Source: Flavobacterium taihuense
GTDB taxonomy: Bacteria; Bacteroidota; Bacteroidia; Flavobacteriales; Flavobacteriaceae
Direction: 5' to 3'
Assembly: GCF_019351435.1 (NCBI RefSeq)
Contig: NZ_JAHWYN010000011.1
Span: forward strand, 62,001-126,000
DNA: 64,000 nt
The position numbers and the translations under genes are program-made. Numbering within the stretch: position 1 is the stretch's first letter; the number at the start of each line of letters is the position of its first letter. Below are positions 26,112-34,912 of the stretch, in pieces. The notes beneath the pieces are model-generated. The model was not told the DNA's origin, did no database searches, and saw only the letters and a program-made list of their open reading frames with translations.

Positions 26112-26203
26112 GTTAAAAGATATATAATAATAAATTAATTGAAATTTTAAGCCTTATATAATGCACAAGTATTCTTAGAACTAAACAGTAATAATAGAGC
26201 TGT

Positions 26204-26423
26204 TTAATACCAATACTGTTGGTATTTATAACCAATAAAACAGGTATTTAGCACTAATATTATTAGTCTTTATAGCTACTAATAGAGGTGCTTAATGCCT
26301 ATTCTATTGGTCTTTGTAGCCAATAATAGAGGTTCTTTACACCAATACTATTTGTCTTTATAACCAGTAATAGAGGTAATTAATACCAATGCTATTGGTG
26401 TTTAATGCCAATAATAGAGTCTA
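26204..26423. repeat. Five tandem 44-bp repeats with internal dyads, between GH144 and GH3 genes
   Basis: Units start at 26204, 26248, 26292, 26336 and 26380, each exactly 44 bp. A truncated sixth copy (second half only) covers about 26180-26203. Each unit has two blocks: a dyad like ACCAATACTATTGGT and a second block like ACCAATAATAGAGGT. Unit 2 has ACTAATATTATTAGT, where both arms changed and pairing is kept. Unit 1 extends to AATACCAA / TTGGTATT. There are no unique spacers, so it is not a CRISPR. The flanks (26112-26179 and 26424-26526) hold no ORF; the latter is the A-rich leader of the GH3 gene. Confidence 0.9.
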
Positions 26424-26526
26424 ATACATATTAAATAATGTTTGGAATTGTAGTTTTCAATTTTTGATAAATAAAAAAGAGATTATAAAAAATAAATTGT
26501 GTGATGGTTTTAAAAACAGATAAAAA

Positions 26527-28827
26527 ATGAAAAAGACATTAATTATAATATTCATAAGCTCCATTTTTTTGGGCTATGGCCAAAAGAAAGAAAATAAAAA
26601 AGCCGTTGCAATTAAACCCAAAACTGAATTTGTAGCCGAGTTGTTATCAAAAATGACTTTGGATGAAAAATTGGGTCAGTTGAATTTACCAACATCGGGC
26701 GATATAACCACCGGTCAAGCCAATAGCTCTGATGTTGCAAAGAAAATCGAAGAAGGCAAGGTCGGTGGATTATTTAATATCAAATCAGTTCAAAAAATTA
26801 GAGAAGTACAGCGAATTGCAGTCGAAAAAAGCCGCTTGAAAATTCCTTTGATTTTCGGGATGGATGTAATTCATGGCTACGAAACAACCTTTCCTATTCC
26901 TCTTGGATTATCGTGTACTTGGGATATGAAATTAATCGAAAGAAGCGCTCAAATTGCCGCACAGGAGGCAAGTGCTGATGGAATCAACTGGACGTTTTCG
27001 CCTATGGTTGATGTTTCTCGTGACCCTCGCTGGGGGAGAATTTCCGAAGGTTCAGGTGAAGATCCATATTTAGGAAGCCAAATCGCAAAAGCAATGGTAA
27101 ACGGTTATCAACAGCATGATCTTTCCAAGAATAATACAATTTTGGCCTGTGTTAAACATTTTGCCTTATATGGAGCGCCAGAAGCGGGTCGTGATTACAA
27201 CACGGTTGATATGAGTAGAATAAGAATGTACAATGATTATTTCCCTCCCTACAAAGCGGCTGTTGATGCTGGAGTAGGTTCGGTTATGGCTTCTTTTAAC
27301 GAAGTGGAAGGAGTTCCTGCCACTGGAAACAAATGGCTGATGACAGATGTTTTGAGAAAACAATGGGGATTTAAAGGTTTTGTGGTTACCGATTTCACTG
27401 GAATTCCAGAAATGATCGACCACGGTATGGGGGATCTTCAAACCGTATCAGCACTGTCACTTAATGCTGGAGTTGAAATGGATATGGTAGGGGAAGGATT
27501 TTTGAATACTTTGAAAAAATCATTGGATGAAAAGAAAGTTACTATTGAACAAATAAACAATGCTGTAACACTTATTTTGAATGCCAAATACGATTTAGGA
27601 TTGTTCCAAGATCCTTATAAATATTGTGATGAAAAAAGATCAAAAACTGAAATTTTTACTGCAAGCAGTAGAGATGAAGCCAGAAAAACGGCCGCTCAAT
27701 CATTGGTTTTGCTAAAAAATGAAAACCAATTATTGCCTTTGAAAAAAACGGGAACCATTGCTCTTATCGGACCATTGGCAGATGCCAAAAACAACATGTC
27801 AGGAACTTGGAGTGTGGCCACAAATGGAGAAAAATGTATTTCACTATTGGCAGGAATCAAAGAAGTAGCGGGCAAATCGACTAAAGTACTTTACGCAAAA
27901 GGAAGTAATTTAGACTATGACGAAACTTTTGAAACCAATGCAACAATGTTCGGAAAAACGTTGCACCGTGACAATCGCCCTAAAGAAGAATTAATAGCAG
28001 AAGCTTTAAATATTGCAAATCAAGCAGATGTTATTGTGGCTGCATTAGGCGAATCTGCCGAAATGAGTGGAGAGTGTAGTAGTAGAACTAATTTAGAAAT
28101 TCCTCAAGCACAAAAAGATCTACTAAATGCATTACTTAAAACTGGAAAACCAGTGGTTTTAGTTTTATTTGATGGTCGTCCATTAATACTAAACGATGAA
28201 AACGCAACTGTTCCTTCTATTTTAAACGTTTGGTTTGCCGGTAGTGAAGCGGGTTATGCTATTGCCGATGTTTTGTTCGGAGATGTAAATCCTTCCGGAA
28301 AATTAACAACCACTTTTCCTAGAAGTGTAGGTCAATTACCAATTTATTACGCTCATAAAAATACAGGAAGACCTCTCTTGAACACAGAAGGCAAATTCGA
28401 AAAATTCAGATCTAATTATTTGGATGAAAGAAATGAACCATTATTTCCTTTTGGTTACGGATTAAGCTATACCAAGTTTAATTACTCAAACATGAAAATT
28501 TCATCGGATAAAATGAATTCGGTTGGAAAAGTAAATGTCAGCGTAGATATTGCTAATACTGGAAATTATGACGGAAAAGAAACGGTTCAATTGTATATAA
28601 AAGACGTGGTGGGTTCTGTAACCAGACCTGTCAGAGAATTGAAAGGTTTTCAAAAAATAGCCCTTAAAAAAGGCGAAAAACAAACAGTGACATTCGAAAT
28701 TAGCACAGAAGATTTGAAATTTTACAATTCTGATTTGCAATTTGTTGCTGAGCCTGGACAGTTTGAGGTTTTCATAGGAGGAAACTCAAACGCAGATAAT
28801 AAAGTTAGTTTTAATTTAATAAATTAA
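26527..28827 (+). CDS. GH3 beta-glucosidase (BglX type)
   Basis: 766 residues with a signal peptide (MKKTLIIIFISSIFLGYGQ). The layout is typical: TIM-barrel domain with the N-terminal MTLDEKLGQLN and FGMDVIHGYETTFPIPLG, WTFSPMVDVSRDPRWGRISE, the KHF segment AILACVKHFALYG-like, and the nucleophile Asp289 in GFVVTDFTG; then the alpha/beta-sandwich with the acid/base region (AEMSGECSSRTNLEIP); then the C-terminal FN3-like domain. It probably works in the periplasm on beta-glucosides. As I recall, its closest well-studied relatives include the Bacteroides sophorose-acting BT_3567, also coded beside a GH144 gene, so a role in finishing beta-1,2-gluco-oligosaccharides is likely. Confidence 0.9.
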   Translation: MKKTLIIIFISSIFLGYGQKKENKKAVAIKPKTEFVAELLSKMTLDEKLGQLNLPTSGDITTGQANSSDVAKKIEEGKVGGLFNIKSVQKIREVQRIAVEKSRLKIPLIFGMDVIHGYETTFPIPLGLSCTWDMKLIERSAQIAAQEASADGINWTFSPMVDVSRDPRWGRISEGSGEDPYLGSQIAKAMVNGYQQHDLSKNNTILACVKHFALYGAPEAGRDYNTVDMSRIRMYNDYFPPYKAAVDAGVGSVMASFNEVEGVPATGNKWLMTDVLRKQWGFKGFVVTDFTGIPEMIDHGMGDLQTVSALSLNAGVEMDMVGEGFLNTLKKSLDEKKVTIEQINNAVTLILNAKYDLGLFQDPYKYCDEKRSKTEIFTASSRDEARKTAAQSLVLLKNENQLLPLKKTGTIALIGPLADAKNNMSGTWSVATNGEKCISLLAGIKEVAGKSTKVLYAKGSNLDYDETFETNATMFGKTLHRDNRPKEELIAEALNIANQADVIVAALGESAEMSGECSSRTNLEIPQAQKDLLNALLKTGKPVVLVLFDGRPLILNDENATVPSILNVWFAGSEAGYAIADVLFGDVNPSGKLTTTFPRSVGQLPIYYAHKNTGRPLLNTEGKFEKFRSNYLDERNEPLFPFGYGLSYTKFNYSNMKISSDKMNSVGKVNVSVDIANTGNYDGKETVQLYIKDVVGSVTRPVRELKGFQKIALKKGEKQTVTFEISTEDLKFYNSDLQFVAEPGQFEVFIGGNSNADNKVSFNLIN

Positions 28828-28848
28828 GCTTGGTTAGTTTGTTTGGAT

Positions 28849-28884
28849 GCCCTTCGTTTTTGGTTAGACGAAGGGCTTTTTTTT
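28849..28884 (+). terminator. Intrinsic terminator of the GH3 gene
   Basis: GCCCTTCGT / ACGAAGGGC with a 10-nt loop and T8, 21 nt after the stop codon. Confidence 0.9.
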
Positions 28885-28957
28885 AAAATTTAAAACCACT
28901 CAGCACTGAAAAACTGGGTAGTTATAAATTAAATAATTTTTTTAAAAGTTTCAAAAA

Positions 28958-30880
28958 ATGAGAATACTATATTTAATATCACTGTTGTTACTATTGTTGT
29001 GCAACCAAATCGGTACGGCACAATCTAAAACCAATAGTATAGGAAAAACAAAATGGTTTGACCCAAATAAATCGGCTTCAACATATTGTAATCCAATCAA
29101 TATCGGTTACAATTATACTACCGAAAACCACAATGGAATTCCAGATTCTCGTCGTTCGAGTGCCGATCCATTAATTATTGCCTATAAAGGAGATTATTAC
29201 CTGTTTGCAACCAACCAAGCCGGATTCTTTTGGAGCAAAGATTTGTCGGATTGGAAATTTGTTTATGGTAGTTTTCAACGTAACCCTAGTGATGACGACC
29301 AATGCGCGCCAGCCGCTTGGGTAGTAAATGATACTTTGTTTTACGTAGGTTCAACTTGGAAAAAAGACCACCCAGTATGGAAAACTGCTGACACAAAATC
29401 GGGTCGCTGGGTTCGTCACGTCGATACCGCGATGTTGCCTACATGGGATCCTGCAATTTTTCAGGATGACGACAAAAAAGTATATATGTATTATGGCTCA
29501 AGCGGAAAATTACCGCTTTGTGGTGTAGAGGTAGATTACAAAACATGGTTGCCAAAAGGGAATCAGGCAGATTACGAAAAGTTATATACTGCAACCGAAG
29601 TTGAAGATATTCAACGTCCGTATGGTGAAATAAAAGCAGTCGTAGGTTTAGATCCTGCTAAACATGGTTGGGAACGCTTTGGACCTAATAACGATATGGA
29701 ACCAGCTCCATGGGGAAATTTTATAGAAGGAGCTTGGATGACGAAACACAACGGTAAATACTATATGCAATATGGAGCTCCTGCCACCGAATTCAAGGGC
29801 TATGCCAATGGTGTTCACGTTGGGAATAGTCCGTTGGGGCCGTTTACGTACCAAAAACACAATCCAATGTCGTATAAACCAGGTGGATTTGTAATTGGTG
29901 CAGGACACGGAAACACCTTTGCCGATAACTATGGTAATTATTGGAATACCGGAACTTGCAAGATTTCAGTGAAAGATCGTTTTGAACGCCGTATTGATAT
30001 GTTCCCTGCGGGATTTGACAAAGACGATGTCATGTATTCGATTACTTCTTATGGGGATTATCCAACTTTGTTGCCAAATAACAAACGGGATCAAACCAAA
30101 GGAGCTTTTTCAGGATGGATGTTGCTTTCGTATAAAAAAATAGCGACGGTGTCTTCATCAGAAGAGTGTATGGATGTACAAACACACAGAGTGGATACAG
30201 GTGGGAAAAAAGTATTTGAAAAAATCTGTTACAACCCCCAGAATTTAACTGATGAAGATATTCAATCTTATTGGTCGGCAAAAACAGATAAGCCAGGCGA
30301 ATGGTTACAAATTGATTTGGGAAGAAAAATGAGGATTAATGCTTTGCAGATTAATTATGCCGATCATAAAGCTACGCAACATAACAAGGCAATGGATATT
30401 TATTATCAATACCAAATTTTTATGTCGGATGATAATCAAAATTGGACTTTGGTAGTCGATAAATCCAAAAGCGATAAAGATGCTCCTCACGATTATTTGG
30501 AATTAACAAAACCTATTGAAGCTCGTTATGTTAAGATGGTGAATATTCACAACGCATCAGGATTATTTGCCGTTTCTGATTTCCGTGTTTTTGGCAATGG
30601 ATTGTCCGAAAAACCAAAATCAGTTACTGGATTTAAAGTGGATAGAAGTGTTGCGGATTCTCGTAATGCCATGATTAATTGGGATGCACAGCCTGACGCT
30701 GTCGGTTATAACATTTACTATGGAATTGCCCCTGATAAATTATACAACAGTATAATGGTTTATGAAGGGAGTTCATATGACTTCAGAGGACTTGACAAAG
30801 GTACAGGCTATTATTTTGCGATTGAAGCTTTTAATGAAAATGGAATTGGGCCTAAAACCAATCTTACTGTTTCGAATTAA
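28958..30880 (+). CDS. GH43-like five-bladed propeller enzyme with F5/8C and FN3 modules
   Basis: 640 residues with a signal peptide (MRILYLISLLLLLLCNQIG). Residues about 40-395 look like a clan GH-F beta-propeller: RRSSADPLIIAYKGDYYLFA with candidate base Asp70, TWDPAIFQDDDKKVYMYYG with Asp164, and NFIEGAWMTKHNGKYYMQYG with candidate acid Glu257; the three acids are placed as in GH43. Next comes an F5/8 type C (discoidin) carbohydrate-binding-like module (about 410-550; WLQIDLGRKMRINALQINYA, ARYVKMVNIHN, AVSDFRVFG). A C-terminal FN3 domain (about 555-640) ends the protein. GH43 enzymes cut arabinose, xylose or galactose linkages. Which sugar, or whether this is a divergent family, cannot be told. 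It is flanked by terminators, so it may be its own transcript. Confidence 0.75.
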   Translation: MRILYLISLLLLLLCNQIGTAQSKTNSIGKTKWFDPNKSASTYCNPINIGYNYTTENHNGIPDSRRSSADPLIIAYKGDYYLFATNQAGFFWSKDLSDWKFVYGSFQRNPSDDDQCAPAAWVVNDTLFYVGSTWKKDHPVWKTADTKSGRWVRHVDTAMLPTWDPAIFQDDDKKVYMYYGSSGKLPLCGVEVDYKTWLPKGNQADYEKLYTATEVEDIQRPYGEIKAVVGLDPAKHGWERFGPNNDMEPAPWGNFIEGAWMTKHNGKYYMQYGAPATEFKGYANGVHVGNSPLGPFTYQKHNPMSYKPGGFVIGAGHGNTFADNYGNYWNTGTCKISVKDRFERRIDMFPAGFDKDDVMYSITSYGDYPTLLPNNKRDQTKGAFSGWMLLSYKKIATVSSSEECMDVQTHRVDTGGKKVFEKICYNPQNLTDEDIQSYWSAKTDKPGEWLQIDLGRKMRINALQINYADHKATQHNKAMDIYYQYQIFMSDDNQNWTLVVDKSKSDKDAPHDYLELTKPIEARYVKMVNIHNASGLFAVSDFRVFGNGLSEKPKSVTGFKVDRSVADSRNAMINWDAQPDAVGYNIYYGIAPDKLYNSIMVYEGSSYDFRGLDKGTGYYFAIEAFNENGIGPKTNLTVSN

Positions 30881-30923
30881 ATTTAGCATCAAAGAGAAAT
30901 ATCTGTTTAAAAAAACTATTACC

Positions 30924-30967
30924 AAAAAATCAATTCTTTAGATATTTTAAAGAATTGATTTTTTTTA
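30924..30967 (+). terminator. Intrinsic terminator of the GH43-like gene
   Basis: AAAAATCAATTCTTTA and TAAAGAATTGATTTTT form a stem of about 15 bp followed by T-rich sequence. Confidence 0.85.
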
Positions 30968-30973
30968 TAAAAT

Positions 30974-30987
30974 CGAAAACGTTTTCG
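30974..30987 (+). promoter_or_regulatory. 14-bp palindrome CGAAAACGTTTTCG upstream of GH97
   Basis: The palindrome is perfect with an AACGTT core, of the kind bound by LacI/GalR-family regulators. It lies 88 bp upstream of the GH97 start and just after the previous terminator, so it is in a promoter region. Confidence 0.55.
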
Positions 30988-30992
30988 TCTTT

Positions 30993-31008
30993 ACTACAAG
31001 GTGGTAGT
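30993..31008 (+). promoter_or_regulatory. ACTAC/GTAGT dyad upstream of GH97
   Basis: ACTAC and GTAGT flank 6 nt (AAGGTG). The left half, within TTACTACAA, is the same word found upstream of susC at 19281-19289. Confidence 0.4.
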
Positions 31009-31074
31009 TTGGTTTTATTTAGAATTTCATAATCTAAATAAGTATTTTTACTATCTATATAAATATACAACCAA

Positions 31075-33174
31075 ATGAAGAAAATATTTTCTATTATTCT
31101 CGTTTTTGCTTTGAGTTTGCTACATGCACAAAGCGTTAAATCCCCTTCCAGCGCCCTTGAGGTCAATTTTAAATTAGTAAATAATGGGCAACCATCTTAT
31201 ACTGTAAATTACAATGGCAAACCCGTAATTGTAGAAAGTGCTTTAGGGATAAAACTCAAAGATAAAACTGCTCTTAATGCTAATTTTGAGATTCAATCTT
31301 CAAAAGCAGATACTTTCAATGAATCTTGGAAGCCTGTTTTAGGTCAAAAAGCATCAATTGTAAATCATTATAATGAACTTACCATTGCTTTGGTTCAAAA
31401 AGAAACCAATGTGAAAATGAACATTGTTTTTAAAGTCTATGATGAAGGTGTAGCTTTTAGATATGAATTTCCAAAACAAGAGAAGCTGAATTATTTCATT
31501 ATATCTGATGAGGAAACCCATTTTAATTTGACCGAAGATTATAAAGCCTTTTGGATTCCTGGTGATTTTGATACTAATGAATATCCTTATAACGAAACCA
31601 AACTTTCTGAAATTGATAATGCTAAATTGGATAAAAATACAGGAATTGGGATGACAACCGATCTAGGTAAAAGCAGAGTTCAAGCTCCTTTAATGATGAA
31701 ATCTCCTTCGGGTTTGTATGTCAATATATTTGAAGCTGCTGTTGTGAATTATCCAGTTATGCATTTGGATGTTGATGTTACCAATTATAAACTTACTTCA
31801 CATTTGGTACCGAATGCAATTGGCGATAAAGCCTATTTGCAAGCAGCTTGTGTATCCCCTTGGAGAACAATTATGATAAGCAAAGATGCAAGAGATATAG
31901 TGGGTTCTCAAATGATTTTGAATTTAAATGAGCCTTGTAAACTTGACGATGTTTCGTATATAAAACCAATGAAATATGTTGGAATTTGGTGGGAAATGCA
32001 TGTTGGAATATCTACTTGGGATTACGCAGGTTCACAAAATGCTCAAAATTTATCGTCTCAAGATTTAATTCCGACAGGTAAACACGGCGCAACGACAGCA
32101 AATACTAAAAAATATATTGATTTTGCTGCCAAAAATGGTTTTGATGGTGTATTAGTGGAAGGTTGGAATGTAGGTTGGGAAGACTGGGCAGGCAACTGGA
32201 AAGAAGAAGTATTCGATTTTACTACTCCTTATCCTGATTTCAATCTGGCAGAAGTTACGGCTTACGCCAAAGAAAAAAACGTAAAAATGATTATGCACCA
32301 TGAAACTTCGGGATCTGTTGCAAATTATGAACGTCACTTAGATCGTGCTTTTGATTTGATGAAAAAATATGATTATCCAGCCGTGAAATCAGGTTATGTA
32401 GGGAAAATTATTCCTCGCGGTGAATTTCATGACGGTCAAACGATGGTGAACCATTTCAATTTTGTTGCAAGACGTGCTGCAGATTATAAAGTAATGTTGA
32501 ATTCTCACGAATCGTCTCGACCAACAGGTTACAGTCGAACGTACCCAAATTATATTGCTGCTGAAGCCGCACGTGGTAATGAGTTTAATGCTTGGAGTAA
32601 TGGTAATCCACCAAGCCACGAAACTATTTTGCCTTTTACAAGACAGCTAGGAGGACCGATGGATTATACTCCTGGTATCTTCGAAATCAAAATGAGTTTC
32701 TACGATAAAAATAAAAAAGAACAGGTTCATACTACTTTGGCTAAACAGTTAGCATTGTATGTAACGATGTATTCGCCTTTGCAAATGGCTGCAGATTTAC
32801 CTGAAAGTTATGAAAAACGTATGGATGCCTTTCAATTTATCAAAGATGTGGCGCTGGATTGGGATGACACCAAAATTTTGGAAGCAGAACCCGGAGATTA
32901 TTTGACTATTGCCAGAAAAACAAAAGGAAAAGAAACATGGTTCTTGGGAGCAATCACCGATGAAAATGCCAGAAAAACAGAAATAGCATTAGACTTTCTA
33001 ACCAAAGGACAAAAGTATAAAGCCATTATTTATGAAGATGCCAAAGATGCCGATTGGAAAAATAATCCAATGGTTTATAAAATTAGAACTGTTGAGGTTA
33101 CCAATAAATCTAAATTAAATTTGGTTTTGGCTCCTGGTGGAGGAACTGCTGTTAGTTTTGAACCAATTAAGTAA
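31075..33174 (+). CDS. GH97 inverting alpha-glucosidase (SusB type)
   Basis: 699 residues with a signal peptide (MKKIFSIILVFALSLLHAQS). It has the three GH97 parts: N-terminal beta-sandwich, TIM barrel (MKYVGIWWEMHVGISTW onward) and C-terminal sheet domain. The catalytic Glu residues of the inverting branch are present: Glu410 in MHHETSGS, Glu479 in LNSHESSRPTG and Glu503 in ARGNEFNAW. Their spacings (69 and 24) equal those of E439, E508 and E532 in Bacteroides SusB, so the retaining alpha-galactosidase branch, which uses Asp, is excluded. It would release glucose from alpha-glucosides in the periplasm. Candidate operators precede it and a terminator follows. Confidence 0.93.
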   Translation: MKKIFSIILVFALSLLHAQSVKSPSSALEVNFKLVNNGQPSYTVNYNGKPVIVESALGIKLKDKTALNANFEIQSSKADTFNESWKPVLGQKASIVNHYNELTIALVQKETNVKMNIVFKVYDEGVAFRYEFPKQEKLNYFIISDEETHFNLTEDYKAFWIPGDFDTNEYPYNETKLSEIDNAKLDKNTGIGMTTDLGKSRVQAPLMMKSPSGLYVNIFEAAVVNYPVMHLDVDVTNYKLTSHLVPNAIGDKAYLQAACVSPWRTIMISKDARDIVGSQMILNLNEPCKLDDVSYIKPMKYVGIWWEMHVGISTWDYAGSQNAQNLSSQDLIPTGKHGATTANTKKYIDFAAKNGFDGVLVEGWNVGWEDWAGNWKEEVFDFTTPYPDFNLAEVTAYAKEKNVKMIMHHETSGSVANYERHLDRAFDLMKKYDYPAVKSGYVGKIIPRGEFHDGQTMVNHFNFVARRAADYKVMLNSHESSRPTGYSRTYPNYIAAEAARGNEFNAWSNGNPPSHETILPFTRQLGGPMDYTPGIFEIKMSFYDKNKKEQVHTTLAKQLALYVTMYSPLQMAADLPESYEKRMDAFQFIKDVALDWDDTKILEAEPGDYLTIARKTKGKETWFLGAITDENARKTEIALDFLTKGQKYKAIIYEDAKDADWKNNPMVYKIRTVEVTNKSKLNLVLAPGGGTAVSFEPIK

Positions 33175-33196
33175 TAAACTTAGTTGTGATTTCATT

Positions 33197-33236
33197 AAAT
33201 CCTGCAAACTTTTAAAGTGTGCAGGATTTTTTTTTT
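33197..33236 (+). terminator. Intrinsic terminator of the GH97 gene
   Basis: AAATCCTGCA pairs with TGCAGGATTT, followed by a long T run. This is the likely 3' boundary of the PUL. Confidence 0.85.
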
Positions 33237-33315
33237 GATTTTAACATCAATTTTATTTTAGAATTTCGAAATTGCACAACGATTAATTAAAACTATAAAT
33301 TAAGAATAACCCAAA

Positions 33316-34692
33316 ATGAAAAAAAAACTATTTCTTTCTTTACTTTTTGTAAATAGTGTTGCTTTGTTTGCCCAAAACAAAGACGAACAGTTTTTTAAGG
33401 AAATTTACAATTCAGCATTAACAAAATCACAATGTTATTCTTGGTTGGATCATTTATCAAATGATGTTGGATCTCGTTTATCTGGCTCTGTGGGAGCTGA
33501 AAAAGCGGTTCAATATACCAAAAGTCAAATGGAGGCATTGGGTTTTGATAAAGTTTTTTTGCAAGAGGTAATGGTGCCTCATTGGGTTCGTGGTGAAAAA
33601 GAAACGGCTTATATTCAAGATAATAAAACCAAAATTAAAGTGCCGATTTGTGCTTTGGGAGGTTCTGTAGCAACACCTAAAAATGGTATAACTGCCGAAG
33701 TGATTGAAGTTCATAGTTTTGAGGAAATGAAAGCTTTGGGAACGGATAAAATAAAAGGAAAAATTATATTTTATAACAGACCTATGAATGATGGGGCCAT
33801 TGAAGCTTTTGATGCCTATTCTGGAGCGGTTGATCAACGATATGCCGGTGCGAAAGAAGCTGCGAATTTGGGAGCTGTTGGAACAATCGTGCGTTCAATG
33901 AATTTAAGACTGGATGATTATCCACATGCTGGAGGACAAAGTTACGGTGATATTCCAAAAGAAAAATATATTCCAACAGCTGCTATTAGTACCAATGGTG
34001 CCGAATTATTAAGCAAAACGTTGAAGAGTAATCCCAATTTAAAATTCTATTTCAAGCAATCTTGTCAGCAATTGGAAGATGCACTTTCTTACAATGTTGT
34101 TGGTGAAATTAGAGGAACTGAGCATCCAGAAAATATTATGGTTGTAGGTGGTCACCTTGATTCATGGGACTTGGCTGATGGTTCACATGACGATGGGGCG
34201 GGAGTAGTGCAAAGCATGGAAGTGATTAATATTTTTAAAAATTTAAAATACAAGCCTAAAAACACACTTCGCGTTGTGCTTTTTATGAATGAAGAAAATG
34301 GATTAAGAGGAGGAAAGAAGTACGAAGAATTGTCATTAGTAAATAAAGAAAACCATATTTTTGCTTTAGAGAGCGACGAAGGTGGTTTTACTCCAAGAGG
34401 GTTTTCATTGGAATGTGACGATTCTAACTTTAGTAAAATCACAAATTGGAAAGCTCTATTTGAACCTTATTTAATTCATAGTTTTATAAAAGGCCATACT
34501 GGATCAGACATCGGACCATTAACAGGGAAAAAGATTGTGAAAGCCGGCTTAAAACCGGATTCACAGCGTTATTTTGATTACCATCACGCAGCAAACGATA
34601 AATTTGATGCCATTAACAAAAGGGAGCTTGAACTTGGAGCTGGTACTATGGCAGCTTTAATCTATATGATGGATCAAAATGGCATCGAATAA
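33316..34692 (+). CDS. M28-family zinc aminopeptidase, exported
   Basis: 458 residues with a signal peptide (MKKKLFLSLLFVNSVALFAQ). The M28 fold is split by an inserted PA-like domain (about 120-245). The di-zinc site is visible: His and Asp in VGGHLDSWD, the bridging Asp in SHDDGAGVV, the catalytic Glu-Glu in FMNEENGLRGG, an acidic ligand in LESDEGGF and the late His in FDYHHAANDKFD. Members remove N-terminal residues from peptides in the periplasm or outside the cell. It follows the PUL but has its own upstream region and terminator, so it is probably not part of glycan use. Confidence 0.92.
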   Translation: MKKKLFLSLLFVNSVALFAQNKDEQFFKEIYNSALTKSQCYSWLDHLSNDVGSRLSGSVGAEKAVQYTKSQMEALGFDKVFLQEVMVPHWVRGEKETAYIQDNKTKIKVPICALGGSVATPKNGITAEVIEVHSFEEMKALGTDKIKGKIIFYNRPMNDGAIEAFDAYSGAVDQRYAGAKEAANLGAVGTIVRSMNLRLDDYPHAGGQSYGDIPKEKYIPTAAISTNGAELLSKTLKSNPNLKFYFKQSCQQLEDALSYNVVGEIRGTEHPENIMVVGGHLDSWDLADGSHDDGAGVVQSMEVINIFKNLKYKPKNTLRVVLFMNEENGLRGGKKYEELSLVNKENHIFALESDEGGFTPRGFSLECDDSNFSKITNWKALFEPYLIHSFIKGHTGSDIGPLTGKKIVKAGLKPDSQRYFDYHHAANDKFDAINKRELELGAGTMAALIYMMDQNGIE

Positions 34693-34724
34693 TTGGTTTT
34701 AAAACCAGCATAAAAGTAAATAAG

Positions 34725-34764
34725 AAACCTGTAAGCAATTCAAAAACTTACAGGTTTTCTTTTT
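34725..34764 (+). terminator. Intrinsic terminator of the M28 gene
   Basis: AAACCTGTAAG / CTTACAGGTTT with an 11-nt loop, followed by T-rich sequence. Confidence 0.85.
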
Positions 34765-34912
34765 AAAAAAAAAATTACTGATTTTCATGAATAAGTAGTA
34801 ATTGAAAGTATAAGTTGTCATAAATAAATGTGAAATTCCAATTTTTTAAAACGTACTTACTTTTTAATACACAAAATTAATCCTACTTTAGCGTCTTATT
34901 AAAAGAAAAAAA

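Noticed and set aside
26204..26423. CRISPR array
   Set aside because: The 44-bp units follow each other without unique spacers, and there are no cas genes in the window.
31075..33174. GH97 as an alpha-galactosidase
   Set aside because: The residues and spacings match the inverting branch (Glu410, Glu479, Glu503), not the retaining branch with an Asp nucleophile.
16353..34692. Mobile genomic island carrying the PUL
   Set aside because: No integrase, transposase, tRNA boundary or flanking direct repeats are seen, and base composition does not visibly change, so transfer cannot be supported from this window.
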